64,000 nucleotides of DNA, taken from the NCBI GenBank assembly GCA_040757835.1, contig JBFLWJ010000013.1, forward strand, positions 1 to 64,000, given 5' to 3'. This stretch comes from Actinomycetota bacterium (GTDB lineage Bacteria; Actinomycetota; Geothermincolia; Geothermincolales; RBG-13-55-18). Positions 6,899-15,709 of the stretch are shown piece by piece. Position 1 is the stretch's first letter; each line of letters opens with the position of its first letter. The translations under genes and the position numbers were made by a program. The notes beneath the pieces are model-generated. The model worked only from the letters and a program-made list of their open reading frames with translations, searched no databases and was not told the origin of the DNA.

Positions 6899-9763
6899 AT
6901 GAGACCTTCGATCTTTACCTTCATTCACCGCCGCATCACGTTTTACGTGACGATCATCTCGGCGGCGGCCCTGCTCCTGACCTTGGTGCCTCTGGGGCCG
7001 GGCCTCGGGGCCGCGGGCACTTCGCCCCCCACCTATGAGGCGGCCACCTTCGACCTCTTCAGCATGTTCCCGCAGCAGTTCCTCTCCCCCGCCACGGGAA
7101 GGACCTGCACCTGGATGCCGCTGGAGACGCGCAACATCGCGGCCGGTGGCGACTGGACCTGGCTGTCGGCGCGGAGCGAGTCCCCCTATTTCAGCGCCCT
7201 GGTCATACCCCCGCTGGTGAGACCCGTGGGTGCCGGGGCCTCGGCGAAGTCCTGGGTCCTGGTATCGTGCTCCCCGGCGACGCCCGACGGCACCGTATGC
7301 TATATCGAGGTCACCGCCACGCGCGGCTCCGAGCGGCACCACGTCTGGCTTAAGGTGACCGCCCTGGCCTCGCAGCCACAGCTGGAGAACTCTACGGGAG
7401 ACCTGCTGACCGGTCAGGGCTATCGCTCTCCCCTGCTGCAGGCCTGTGGCAGCGGGGCACTCTCCTGGTGCCTCGCGGCCACCAACCTGGGTGGCAACCA
7501 GGACACATACCACCTCGCCTACGAGGCGGACTTCCCCTGCCAGGTGAGGTTCGAGAACACCGGCGGAGCGGAGATCACCCAGCTGACCGCGGCCGGTCGT
7601 ACCCACAACTACCTTTACTCCACGCCGGTCTACTTCTACGCAGAGGTCACCCCCACCGCCACCTTGCCCAAGAACCAGCCCTTGAGCGTGACCTTCATCC
7701 TCGGCCCGGGGTCGTACACCGCCGCCACTTCAAGGGTCACCGTGCAGGTGATGAACCCCGGCATGCTCTACTGCGCCAACGACATGGCCGGCATGCGTCC
7801 CCACGCGCACCAGGTGATGGCGGGCGAGACCACTTCCTTCATCTTCCATGTCACCAACCTCGACGCGGCCGCCGCCGACATCTCCCTGGACGTCACCGGT
7901 GGCGCCGGCGACTGGGAGGTGGGCCTGGACAGGGACACCATCACGGGGCTGGCGCCACGGCAGACCGGGCAAGCGGTGCTCACCGCCGTGTCCTCCCCGG
8001 CGGCTGCCCCAGGGGAACGCCTCGAGCTGACGGTGACCGCCACCAGCAGCCTGGGACGGGCAGAGAGCGTGCAGGTCGCCGCGGAGGTGACCGAGGTGCG
8101 CAACGTCTACTATTTCGCCATCGATTCCATGGACCCGGAGTACCTGGACCTTGACCGCTCCGGCACCGGTCCCGGCAGCGACGGCGACTGGCTCATGCCC
8201 AATCTGCACGCCTTCACCGCCGAGGGGGCGAACTACACCGACGCCAGGGTCTACCTGCCTTCGGCCACGGACATGAACCATACCAACGCCCTCGCCGGCA
8301 CCTACACGGGGACCCAGGGCCTGTACATGGTGGGAGGCACCTTCACCGCGTTCACAGCGCACGACGAGATCGTAAGCGCCGCCAACTCCATGGACCTCAT
8401 GCGTTACGGTCCCTCCGGGGAGCCCATCAAGCGCATCTACGAGGTGGCCAAAGACGAGACCGGGGGGGATTCCCTCACCGGCTTCTGGTCGAACAAGAAC
8501 TGGCTGGCCAACATCGAGGGGGAGAGGACGGTGGACATCGTCGGCAACAGCGAGCGCTTCCCGCTCTTCTTCCCTCCCCCTTACAAGTACGGCGCGGCCG
8601 GCGACCCAAGCACGGACGAGGACCCCTCCGACCCGCTCTGCGGGCCCTTCTCGGCGTGCTTCTATACCGACACCACGCGCGAGGTGCTCATCCCGGCGCT
8701 GCTCGGCCAGTTCAACCTCATCCTGGGCCTCGGCCTCTACGTCATGCCCGTCGCCCTAATCGTCGGCAGGACGCCGGGCAACCACTGCGAGGACCGCTAC
8801 CTCATGGACTCTTTCATGCGTTCCATCATCGAGGAAGACCCCGATGTCTGCTATATCAACGCCTCCGACCTCGACAACACCGGCCACTTCACCGGCAGCT
8901 CCTGGTACGCGGGCGAATGGGACACCAGGGGCACCGCGGGGGCGGCTGACGACACGAGCATGTTCAGCCCCTGGATGCGGCGGGACGACTGCCTGGACAT
9001 CTGCCGCGAGATCGATGTGCTCTTCGCCGACTTCGTCCAGCTCCTCAAGGACCGGGGTGTCTACGACAACAGCATCATCGTGCTCCTTTCCGACCACGGC
9101 ATGGAGAACATGAAGGACTACCGCAACGGTTACGAGGTTCTCGACCTGCGGCTCATCCTGCGGGACCAGGGCCTGCTCCACTTCGAGGACTACTACGAGG
9201 GCGGGGGGACGGAGATCAACTTCATCTGGTGCGACGACCCCGTAAAGCTGCAGGCCATCGAGGGCATCCTGGAGTCATATACCGTGGACGACCCCGAGCT
9301 GGGACCGGTGCAGCCCCTCATGGTCATCAACCGCGAGGAGACCGTCTCCGGGGTGGACTTCGGCGAGCTGGGGCACGTGCGCCCCATGGAGCTATACTCC
9401 GAGTTCTGGGCTAACCACCCGGACGAGCCCGGCGGGCACATCTGGCCGGACCTCTTCATCTTCCCCAGGTACAACTACAACGTCGCGGCACACGGCCAGG
9501 TGCTGGCCAGCGCTATCAACCCGGTGGGCATAACCCTGGGGAACGTCCCCGACAGCGTGGAGGTGGGCTTCCCCGGCGCCCACGGCGGGCTGCAGACCGC
9601 GCACATGCCGCTGGTCTTCAAGGCGCCCTCGGGCTGGCCGGACTACGTGCCCGGGACGGTAGTCGCGGAAGAGGTGGAGATCGGCGATATCGCGCCGACC
9701 ATCTACGGGATACTGGGCTGGGAAGCCCCGGACTGCGTGGACGGGGAACCCCTGCCTGACTAG
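6899..9763 (+). CDS. Secreted alkaline-phosphatase-superfamily protein (type I phosphodiesterase/phosphatase)
   Basis: 954 residues. The start is ATG 6899, because AAGGGGGA sits five bases upstream and an N-terminal signal follows (RRITFYVTIISAAALLL). Upstream in-frame codons lack both. Residues to about 400 are beta-rich, with FN3/Ig-like stretches. The catalytic part has metal ligands of the superfamily: AIDSMD (D409), SATDMNH with likely nucleophile T457, DNTGH, SDHGM (D732, H733) and AHGG (H895). It probably hydrolyses a phosphate mono- or diester outside the membrane; the substrate is unknown. No C-terminal anchor or sorting motif is visible. It stands alone, with a GC-rich hairpin after the stop. 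Confidence 0.85.
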   Translation: MRPSIFTFIHRRITFYVTIISAAALLLTLVPLGPGLGAAGTSPPTYEAATFDLFSMFPQQFLSPATGRTCTWMPLETRNIAAGGDWTWLSARSESPYFSALVIPPLVRPVGAGASAKSWVLVSCSPATPDGTVCYIEVTATRGSERHHVWLKVTALASQPQLENSTGDLLTGQGYRSPLLQACGSGALSWCLAATNLGGNQDTYHLAYEADFPCQVRFENTGGAEITQLTAAGRTHNYLYSTPVYFYAEVTPTATLPKNQPLSVTFILGPGSYTAATSRVTVQVMNPGMLYCANDMAGMRPHAHQVMAGETTSFIFHVTNLDAAAADISLDVTGGAGDWEVGLDRDTITGLAPRQTGQAVLTAVSSPAAAPGERLELTVTATSSLGRAESVQVAAEVTEVRNVYYFAIDSMDPEYLDLDRSGTGPGSDGDWLMPNLHAFTAEGANYTDARVYLPSATDMNHTNALAGTYTGTQGLYMVGGTFTAFTAHDEIVSAANSMDLMRYGPSGEPIKRIYEVAKDETGGDSLTGFWSNKNWLANIEGERTVDIVGNSERFPLFFPPPYKYGAAGDPSTDEDPSDPLCGPFSACFYTDTTREVLIPALLGQFNLILGLGLYVMPVALIVGRTPGNHCEDRYLMDSFMRSIIEEDPDVCYINASDLDNTGHFTGSSWYAGEWDTRGTAGAADDTSMFSPWMRRDDCLDICREIDVLFADFVQLLKDRGVYDNSIIVLLSDHGMENMKDYRNGYEVLDLRLILRDQGLLHFEDYYEGGGTEINFIWCDDPVKLQAIEGILESYTVDDPELGPVQPLMVINREETVSGVDFGELGHVRPMELYSEFWANHPDEPGGHIWPDLFIFPRYNYNVAAHGQVLASAINPVGITLGNVPDSVEVGFPGAHGGLQTAHMPLVFKAPSGWPDYVPGTVVAEEVEIGDIAPTIYGILGWEAPDCVDGEPLPD

Positions 9764-9788
9764 CCCGGCCGGAGCTTTGGGCAGCAAG

Positions 9789-9808
9789 GGGCGCGGGAGA
9801 CCGCGCCC
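9789..9808 (+). terminator. GC-rich hairpin after the secreted phosphatase gene
   Basis: GGGCGCGG and CCGCGCCC pair around a GAGA loop 25 bases after the stop at 9763. There is no strong T-run. It lies between convergent genes and may end transcription in either direction. Confidence 0.55.
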
Positions 9809-9840
9809 TTCAGGCGAGCCTACCTGATCTATGCTTGCAT

Positions 9841-9907
9841 GCGCCGCCCTGCGGGCGTCGCTGTCGCTTACGCGATGCGACAGGTGCGCAGACCACACGT
9901 GCCAGGC
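9841..9907. repeat. Dispersed intergenic repeat, copy 1
   Basis: Shares three blocks in the same order with 48448-48519: GCGCCGCCC, then ACGCGATGCG (9870-9879), then a 22-base block at 9886-9907 ending CGTGCCAGGC that differs from the other copy at two positions. Spacers differ in sequence and slightly in length. Lies between convergent genes; function unknown. Confidence 0.5.
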
Positions 9908-9914
9908 GTCATTC

Positions 9915-10796
9915 TTAGTGCGTGGCGGCTTTGGCGATGCGCACGTCCTGGGCGTTGGTACCTCCCGCCACGCCGATGGAGCCGGCCAGTGCGCCTTCCG
10001 CGTCGAGGATGGGAATCCCGCCAGGTATGGGGCAGACCCTCTCGTTCCAGCCGCCGCCGGGTATGCCCAGTCCGGGAAGGCCCTTGACCCCGTAGGCGGA
10101 TATGTCCGAACTGGGCATGCGGAATGCGGCGGCCGTCCACGCCTTGTCGCGGGCGAGCTCGGCGGTGGGATAAGGGGCGCCGTCCATGCGGTAGAGCACC
10201 CTGGGCCAGCCCTCCGCGTCACTGAGGCAGACGCTCACCGCCAGCCCCAGCTCCTCCGCCTTGGCCATAGCGGCCTCGACGACCTCGATATAAGCATCCA
10301 GCCTGCTCTCGAGCGGGGGGTCCTCGGCGTCGTACATGGCCGACCAGCAGCGCTGGCTAACGGTGTTGTCGTCCGAGGCGGATGGCGTGCCGCTGGTGCC
10401 CACGCCGCCGATGACCGCCATGTCTTTGTCTCGGATGGGGATGCCCCCCATGATGGTGGTCAGCCTTCCCTTGTGCTTGAACTGAAGCCCCATGCCGTGA
10501 TGGCCCAGCGGGAGCTGCTCCAGGGGCATCAGCGCGGTGCGGGGCTCGGTCATACGCCCCAGCATGAGGGTGGGGGCGAGGAAGACCGCCGAGGTCCAGG
10601 CCTTCTCCACCCCGATATCGAAGGTGGCGGGGGGAGCGCCTTCCATGCGGTGTCCCGCGATCACCGCGCCCGCCTTGTCCACCACCACGATGCTGCAGGG
10701 CCAGCCGATGAGGTCGCCCGCCACGCGCTCCGCCGCCTGCAGCCCCTTGCGCGCGAGGTACAGTGTGACCACGTCTATCTCGTTGGGATTGGCCAT
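9915..10796 (-). CDS. Two-domain GlcG/HbpS-like protein
   Basis: 293 residues made of two tandem GlcG/HbpS-type domains, each about 140 residues. The first has AARKGLQAAERVA-type helix start, DKAGAVIAGHRMEGA and GGIPIRDKDMAVIGGVGTSG. The second has LSDAEGWPRVLYRMDGA, then PGGIPILDAEGALAGSIGVAGG. Relatives bind haem or sit beside glycolate and diol oxidation genes; the ligand here is unknown. The second ATG (10796) is chosen because GGGGAGGG abuts the first ATG at 10802 but is properly spaced from the second. Last gene of a four-gene minus-strand operon with DUF1667 and two flavoproteins, which suggests a cofactor-sensing or accessory role for that oxidoreductase. No signal peptide, so cytosolic. 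Confidence 0.82.
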   Translation of the reverse strand: MANPNEIDVVTLYLARKGLQAAERVAGDLIGWPCSIVVVDKAGAVIAGHRMEGAPPATFDIGVEKAWTSAVFLAPTLMLGRMTEPRTALMPLEQLPLGHHGMGLQFKHKGRLTTIMGGIPIRDKDMAVIGGVGTSGTPSASDDNTVSQRCWSAMYDAEDPPLESRLDAYIEVVEAAMAKAEELGLAVSVCLSDAEGWPRVLYRMDGAPYPTAELARDKAWTAAAFRMPSSDISAYGVKGLPGLGIPGGGWNERVCPIPGGIPILDAEGALAGSIGVAGGTNAQDVRIAKAATH

Positions 10797-10798
10797 AT

Positions 10799-11182
10799 TC
10801 ATCCCTCCCCTCGCGGTCCCGGCCAGTCAGCGGTGGCGATGAGGTCGGCCCTGGACTTCGAGACGTTCTTTGCGATAACGTCTCCCGTCCTGACGGGAGG
10901 TCTTACCTTCACCTTCACCGTCTCCTGCATGATGGGCGCCAGCAGCGCCTTGGGGACCGGACGCGAGGTCCGCACCGGCAGCAGAGGGAAGCCCTCGTCG
11001 CCGGTACGCACGGTGGCGGTGAGGGTGCGCACCGGGTTCTCCAGTTCCTTGAGCACATACTTCTCACCCTGCCTGCAGTCCGCGCCCTTCAGGCCGGCTA
11101 TGTTGCCTTTCCTGTCCCTGAGCACGGTCACCCGGCATCCCAGCGGGCACCCTATGCAGACAACCGTCTCCCGGGGCGCCAT
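10799..11182 (-). CDS. DUF1667 protein, small redox subunit beside FAD oxidoreductases
   Basis: 127 residues. N-terminal CIGCPLGC and a further cysteine in GADCRQG fit DUF1667, a small protein regularly encoded next to GlpA-like dehydrogenases and NAD(P)/FAD oxidoreductases. The cysteines probably carry a metal or iron-sulfur site and pass electrons between partners. ATG 11182 is the likely start: AAAGGGAG is nine bases upstream, whereas the in-frame GTG at 11191 overlaps that site. The upstream gene's TGA is one base before this ATG, and its own stop overlaps the next gene, so translation is probably coupled. Confidence 0.85.
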   Translation of the reverse strand: MAPRETVVCIGCPLGCRVTVLRDRKGNIAGLKGADCRQGEKYVLKELENPVRTLTATVRTGDEGFPLLPVRTSRPVPKALLAPIMQETVKVKVRPPVRTGDVIAKNVSKSRADLIATADWPGPRGEG

Positions 11183-11183
11183 C

Positions 11184-12437
11184 TCAACCACTCCCTTTCG
11201 TGTCGCAGTCCACCACGAGTTCCCCTTTGATACCCGATTTCCGCAGCGCCTCTCCCTCGAGGTCGAGGACGATCATCTCGCTGGGCCGTACGGAGCGGAA
11301 CTTCTTTTTGAGCACGCCGCCCACGTCCAATCTTGCGCTGAGCCCGGGCTCCTTGACCCGCATGTGCAGGGTCACGTCGCCGGCGCCGGAGATGAGCTGG
11401 GGGACGACGTACCTGACGTTCTTTCCAGGGACGACCTTGATCCCCGCGGTGCGCTTTGCTCTTCCCTTGTCCGCGAAGACGGCGGCGGAGCGTCCGGCCA
11501 CCTCCGCCTCCCTGCTCACCCAGTCCACCAGGTCGTGCACCTGTACCACGTTGCCGCCGGCGAAGATACCCGGGACGCTGGTCTGGCGGTCCTGGTCCAC
11601 CACCGGTCCTCCGGTCACGGGGTCGAGCGCGACGCCTGCCCTCCTGGAGAGCTCGTTCTCGGGGATGAGGCCGGCGGAGATGAGCAGGCAGTCACAGGGG
11701 ATGAGCCTCTCGGTGCCCTGCATGGGCTGCCGCTGTGCGTCCACCCTGCACACCGTAACCCCCTCCACCCTCTCCTCGCCGTGGATGAAGGATACGGTAT
11801 GCTCCAGCAGCAGGGGGATGCCGAAATCGTGCAGGCACTGCACCTCGTTGCGGATGAGGCCCCCCGGCCAGGGCATGATCTCCACCACCGCCTCGACCTT
11901 CGCCCCCTCCAGGGTGAGGCGTCGGGCCATGATCATACCGATGTCTCCTGAGCCCAGGACGACGTAGCGCGAGCCGGGCATGTATCCCTCTATGTTCACG
12001 AACCTCTGGCAGGTCCCGGCCGTAAGCACCCCGGCCGGCCTGGTGCCCGGTATCCCCACCGCCCCCCGCGACCTCTCGCGGCAGCCCATGGCCAGCACCA
12101 CCGCTCCCGGCCTGAACTTCATGTAGCCGTGTTTGCGGCTCACCGCGGTTATCTCCCTCTTTTCGTCCAGGTCGATGACCATGGTCTCCAACTGTGTCTC
12201 CACGCCCATGTCCACGGCTCTGTCCATGAAGGCCTTCTCGTATTCCGGCCCCGTCATATCCTGCTCGAAATAGACCAACCCGAAACCGTTGTGGATGCAT
12301 TGCGGGAGCAACCCTCCCAGCTGTTCCGCCCTCTCGATGATGAGCACGTTCTCCGCTCCCTGCTCGCGGGCGGCGATGGCGGCGGCCAGCCCCGCGGGCC
12401 CCGCCCCGATCACGGCGACGTCGACCCGTTTAGCCAT
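11184..12437 (-). CDS. NAD(P)/FAD-dependent oxidoreductase (pyridine nucleotide-disulfide type)
   Basis: 417 residues. N-terminal FAD-binding VAVIGAGPAGLAAAIAA at residues 6-22, a central NAD(P)-binding segment YVVLGSGDIGMIMARRL, and the ATG-like GIFAGGNVVQVHDLVD motif typical of the two-dinucleotide-binding fold. The active-site CxxxxC of disulfide reductases is not obvious; the CIHNGFG near residue 47 is the family feature of proteins that pair with GlpA-like subunits. Predicted to move electrons between NAD(P)H and the flavoprotein encoded just upstream at 12430, which overlaps it by eight bases. GGGGG precedes the ATG. Cytosolic or peripheral. Physiological substrate unknown. Confidence 0.87.
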   Translation of the reverse strand: MAKRVDVAVIGAGPAGLAAAIAAREQGAENVLIIERAEQLGGLLPQCIHNGFGLVYFEQDMTGPEYEKAFMDRAVDMGVETQLETMVIDLDEKREITAVSRKHGYMKFRPGAVVLAMGCRERSRGAVGIPGTRPAGVLTAGTCQRFVNIEGYMPGSRYVVLGSGDIGMIMARRLTLEGAKVEAVVEIMPWPGGLIRNEVQCLHDFGIPLLLEHTVSFIHGEERVEGVTVCRVDAQRQPMQGTERLIPCDCLLISAGLIPENELSRRAGVALDPVTGGPVVDQDRQTSVPGIFAGGNVVQVHDLVDWVSREAEVAGRSAAVFADKGRAKRTAGIKVVPGKNVRYVVPQLISGAGDVTLHMRVKEPGLSARLDVGGVLKKKFRSVRPSEMIVLDLEGEALRKSGIKGELVVDCDTKGSG

Positions 12438-13911
12438 CTCTGCCCCCTTTCTCCAGGAGCTGCTTGGTCCGCAGGGGCACCTGGGTGGAGTCCCTCCCCG
12501 CCTTGGTGACCTCGGTCTCCGGGATGCCCAGTTCCCTGGCGATGATGCGGGTGACGCGGGGGCCGCAGAACCCGCCCTGGCAGCGGCCGGTGCCGGGACG
12601 CACCCTGAACTTCACGCCGTCCAGGGTGGTGGCGCCGCGCTTTACGGCCTCGACTATCTCGCCCTCGGTCACCGTCTCGCAGCGGCAGACCACGTGCCCG
12701 TAGCGCGGGTCCTTCTTGACCAGAGCGGCCCTCTCCTTGTCCGAGAGCTTGCTGAAATCGGGGATGTCCTTGCGGTGGGGGTTGAACTTCGGGTCCGGCT
12801 CCATCTGCAGGCCGTCCTTCTGCAGTATCTCCACCACCTCCAGGGCCGCGCCCGGGCTGGCGCTCACCCCGGGGTAACCGATGGTCATGTTGATGAAGCG
12901 GGGCACGCGCTCGGACATGGCCACCTCGCATTCGTGCCAACCGATCTCGAAGTTGCGGAACATGAGGTAGCCGCAGAAGGAGTTGATGACGTCCTTGTCC
13001 GAGATGTCCGGGATGAGCTTGCGGGCGTTCTTCAGCGCCAGCCTGGTCATGTGCTCGGTTGTGGAACGGTCGTGGCGCCTGTTTATCTGCAACTGGATGC
13101 CGAAGAGCAGGTTGCCCTCGACCGTGGGCACCACGATGTTCATGTCTCCGGGCTCCTCCGGTATCACCGCCAGCAGGCTGCTCGCCAGCTCGGAGCAGTT
13201 CCTGTCCAGCACGCCCACCTGGCCCTTGATGGGGAAGAGGACGAAGTCGTCGGCGCCCAGCATGGCCGCTATGCGGTCAACCCACTCGCCGGCCGCGTTG
13301 ATGAGGTAGCGCGCCTTTATCTCCCCCTGGTCCGTCCGCACCGTGAACCCGCCGTGCTCCGCCTCGATTCCGGTCACCTCGGTCTCCAGCATCAGCCTGG
13401 CCCCGTTGGCGGTGGCGTTCTCCATCATGGCCTGGGTGAGGTAGACGGGGTGCACCACGGCGATCTCCGGGTCGTGGAGCCCGCCCTTTATCTCCGGCGA
13501 TATGAAGGGCTCCAGCTCCCTCAGCTCGCTGTAAGCGTAGTATTTGTCCGACCCCAGGCCCAGGCTCTCGGTGCGCCTGGCCAGCTTGTCCAGCTTCTCT
13601 TTCTTCACCTGGTCCCGGATGAGCAGCCAGCCCCCCACCCGAATGAAGGGGACCTCGAGCTCCTCGCACAGGGGCTCCATGAGCGGCAGGGCCCTCCAGA
13701 GCAGCCTGGTGCGGTGGTACTCGGGACGGAACTCCAGGGTGTCCCTGCCCTGGCAGACCACGCCGACGTTGGCCTTGGTGATGCCCCAGCCAACGTCGGC
13801 CCTCTTCTCGACCACGGTGACGTCGGTCTTGTACCTTGACAGCTCCCTGGCGGTGGCGGCGCCGAGGATGCCGGCGCCGATGATGAGGACCTCGGTCTCG
13901 AGATCAGGCAT
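12430..13911 (-). CDS. GlpA-like FAD-dependent dehydrogenase with C-terminal [2Fe-2S] BFD domain
   Basis: 493 residues. N-terminal DAO-type FAD domain starts EVLIIGAGILGAATARELS. The substrate region contains GPYGHVHLR-like family blocks in altered form, and the C-terminal domain carries VCRCETVTEGEI and GRCQGGFCGPRV, the four-cysteine BFD cluster motif. This is the architecture of anaerobic glycerol-3-phosphate dehydrogenase GlpA and related 2-hydroxyacid oxidases; glycerol-3-phosphate is one candidate substrate only. ATG 13911 is chosen because AGGGAGGGGG lies just upstream; longer frames up to 14067 have no such site and cross a promoter. It heads the operon 13911 to 9915. Confidence 0.88.
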   Translation of the reverse strand: MPDLETEVLIIGAGILGAATARELSRYKTDVTVVEKRADVGWGITKANVGVVCQGRDTLEFRPEYHRTRLLWRALPLMEPLCEELEVPFIRVGGWLLIRDQVKKEKLDKLARRTESLGLGSDKYYAYSELRELEPFISPEIKGGLHDPEIAVVHPVYLTQAMMENATANGARLMLETEVTGIEAEHGGFTVRTDQGEIKARYLINAAGEWVDRIAAMLGADDFVLFPIKGQVGVLDRNCSELASSLLAVIPEEPGDMNIVVPTVEGNLLFGIQLQINRRHDRSTTEHMTRLALKNARKLIPDISDKDVINSFCGYLMFRNFEIGWHECEVAMSERVPRFINMTIGYPGVSASPGAALEVVEILQKDGLQMEPDPKFNPHRKDIPDFSKLSDKERAALVKKDPRYGHVVCRCETVTEGEIVEAVKRGATTLDGVKFRVRPGTGRCQGGFCGPRVTRIIARELGIPETEVTKAGRDSTQVPLRTKQLLEKGGRDG

Positions 13912-13943
13912 GGCGAATCCCCCTCCCTCTTCACGTAGCGGCC

Positions 13944-13971
13944 ATAGTAAATAGTATAGAGCATATGTAAA
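13944..13971 (-). promoter_or_regulatory. Promoter for the GlpA-like operon
   Basis: On the minus strand TTTACA (13966-13971) and TACTAT (13944-13949) are 16 bases apart, about 33 bases before the ATG at 13911. Sigma-70-like by eye. Confidence 0.5.
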
Positions 13972-14061
13972 CCTACACGGCGAACGGTTTCTCCCGCAGG
14001 ATGCACCGCCGTTATGTGTATCGGGCACGGCGGCGAAAAGCGGGGGGTAACCACTAGTTAA

Positions 14062-14097
14062 TTGCATATTGCAAAGTTTTCTAATTTCAATTATCCT
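14062..14097 (+). promoter_or_regulatory. Promoter with overlapping palindrome upstream of an SDR gene
   Basis: TTGCAA (14069-14074) and TATCCT (14092-14097) are 17 bases apart in an AT-rich patch. A palindrome TTGCA-TAT-TGCAA (14062-14074) covers the -35, so a regulator may act here. It is divergent from the GlpA-like operon promoter, and the 13912-14212 gap holds both. Confidence 0.4.
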
Positions 14098-14212
14098 GGT
14101 TAAAGGAGCCGTGAGTCAGCGGAGCTGTCCGCGGCCGCGCCAGATGACGAAGGTAACGCGGGTCAGTGTGCGGCCTTGACGGATGTGATAGAAATGAATG
14201 GGAGATTGCGAT

Positions 14213-15082
14213 ATGAGGAACAAGTTCGACATCAGGGGCAAGACAGCACTTATAACAGGGGGCGGGAGCGGCATAGGTTTCGCCATCGCGGCGAGGCTCG
14301 CGAACAGGGGGGCCGTACCCATCGTCCTCGACGTCAGCCGTGATTCCCTCGACCGGGCCGTGGGGGAACTCAAGGGTGAGGGTTACGAGGCGTACGGCTA
14401 CCAGGCCGACGTGACCAGCATCGAGGAGCTGCGGAGGATCAAGGACGAGCTGGAGGCGGAGGGCTTGAGCCCGGACATCCTGGTCAATTGTGCCGGCATC
14501 ACCCTCATCGCCCACGTCACCGCCACCGAGCACGAGGAGTGGCAGCGCATCATAGACGTCAACCTCATGGGCACCATCAACACCATCGAGACCTTCGTGC
14601 CGGCGATGACGGAGCGCGGGTGCGGCCACGTCGTAAACATCGGGTCCATAGACGGCATCATACCGATCCCGGGGCAGTCGGCTTACTGCGCGAGCAAGTT
14701 CGCCGTGACCGGGCTCACCGAGGTCCTGCATTACGACCTCAGGGGCAACGGTGTGGGCGTGACCCTGGTCTGTCCCGGTTATGTGAAGACGCCCCTCGCG
14801 AACACCTCCACCCTGAAGGACTTTCCCCTCCACTTCAGGGGGGCGCGTCTGGTGGAGAGGTTACTGCTCAGCCTGGGCGGCTCACCCCGCAAGCTGGCCT
14901 TCCGCGTGGTCGAGGCCATCACCCATGACAGGTTCCTGCTCATCCCGGGCCTGCCCAGCAGGACCATGTACCACTACCGCCGCCTCTTCCCCCGCCTCGC
15001 CACCCGTTCCGGGCTGGGTGTGGCCAAGTTCTTCGCCTGGTGGCGGAAGAAAGTCCCCAAGCGCACCATGCAGTCCATCTGA
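14213..15082 (+). CDS. Short-chain dehydrogenase/reductase
   Basis: 289 residues, classical SDR. NAD(P)-binding TGGGSGIG near the start, DV dipeptide after strand 3, NCAGI, catalytic serine in IGSIDG and the YCASK (YxxxK) pair. The C-terminal 60 residues are basic and aromatic (MYHYRRLFPRL, FFAWWRKKVPK), suggesting membrane association. ATG 14213 has GGGAG eight bases upstream, better than the ATG at 14198. Probably oxidises or reduces a hydroxyl/ketone of a lipid-like substrate; the specificity cannot be read. It is convergent with pyrophosphatase, four bases away. One of four SDRs in the window. Confidence 0.87.
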   Translation: MRNKFDIRGKTALITGGGSGIGFAIAARLANRGAVPIVLDVSRDSLDRAVGELKGEGYEAYGYQADVTSIEELRRIKDELEAEGLSPDILVNCAGITLIAHVTATEHEEWQRIIDVNLMGTINTIETFVPAMTERGCGHVVNIGSIDGIIPIPGQSAYCASKFAVTGLTEVLHYDLRGNGVGVTLVCPGYVKTPLANTSTLKDFPLHFRGARLVERLLLSLGGSPRKLAFRVVEAITHDRFLLIPGLPSRTMYHYRRLFPRLATRSGLGVAKFFAWWRKKVPKRTMQSI

Positions 15083-15086
15083 GGGT

Positions 15087-15569
15087 TCAGGCCCTGCTGT
15101 CGCTCAAGTAGTCCTTGGCCTTGCGGGCGTTGTGCCACCCCTCGCTGCGGACCTCGTGCCCCTCCAGCCTCTTGTAGGTGAGGAAGAAGTTCTCTATCTC
15201 ATCGAGGAGGGATTCCGGCAGCTCGTACAGGTCCTTGATCTGCCCCCAGCGGGGATCGCTGAGGGGCACGCCGATCACCTTGTTGTCCCCGCCCTTCTCG
15301 TCCCGCATCTCCAGGTAGCCTATGGGTTTGGCCTCGACGAGGCAACCGGGGAAGGTGGGCTCCTCGATGAGCACCAGCACATCCACCTCGTCGCCGTCCT
15401 CGGCCATGGTGCCAATCGCGTAGCCGTAATCAGCGGGGTAGTGGACGGAACTGGAGAGGACGCGGTTCAGCTTGATCCTGCCGCTTTCCGGATCGTACTC
15501 GTACTTGTTGCGTGAGCCCTTGGGTATCTCCACGATGACTTTGATAATATCTGGAAACCGGTTGTCCAT
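15087..15569 (-). CDS. ppa: Inorganic pyrophosphatase, family I
   Basis: Hydrolyses pyrophosphate to phosphate in the cytosol, pulling forward reactions such as the acyl-CoA ligases encoded nearby. 160 residues, usual for bacterial family I enzymes. It has EIPKGSRNKYEYD near the start, YPADYGYAIGT, and the signature DGDEVDVLVL with three metal-binding aspartates, followed by DEKGGDNKVIGVP. All active-site blocks are seen and no truncation. Start ATG 15569; GAGGGGTG lies upstream on the minus strand. Confidence 0.96.
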   Translation of the reverse strand: MDNRFPDIIKVIVEIPKGSRNKYEYDPESGRIKLNRVLSSSVHYPADYGYAIGTMAEDGDEVDVLVLIEEPTFPGCLVEAKPIGYLEMRDEKGGDNKVIGVPLSDPRWGQIKDLYELPESLLDEIENFFLTYKRLEGHEVRSEGWHNARKAKDYLSDSRA

Positions 15570-15695
15570 ATGCTATCACCCCTCTGCAATCCGCCATCGC
15601 GCCGGGACAAAGCCGAGTATAATACTTTGCCCGCCAGGATTTCCATTTCCACCACCGGCCACGTTGACGGGGGGAGGTCGCTCGCTGTAAGATAA

Positions 15696-15709
15696 ACCGA
15701 CTAGTTGGT
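15696..15709. promoter_or_regulatory. Palindromic operator-like site at the TetR gene start
   Basis: ACCGACTAGTTGGT is a 14-base palindrome centred on ACTAGT with one mismatched pair, directly before the TetR gene. Such sites are typical of TetR-family autoregulation. Confidence 0.5.

Noticed and set aside
7598..8362. Further frames within the secreted phosphatase gene
   Set aside because: Same region is explained by one continuous protein with catalytic motifs.
9831..11951. 706-codon plus-strand frame
   Set aside because: Antisense to the HbpS/DUF1667/oxidoreductase genes, which have clear family motifs.
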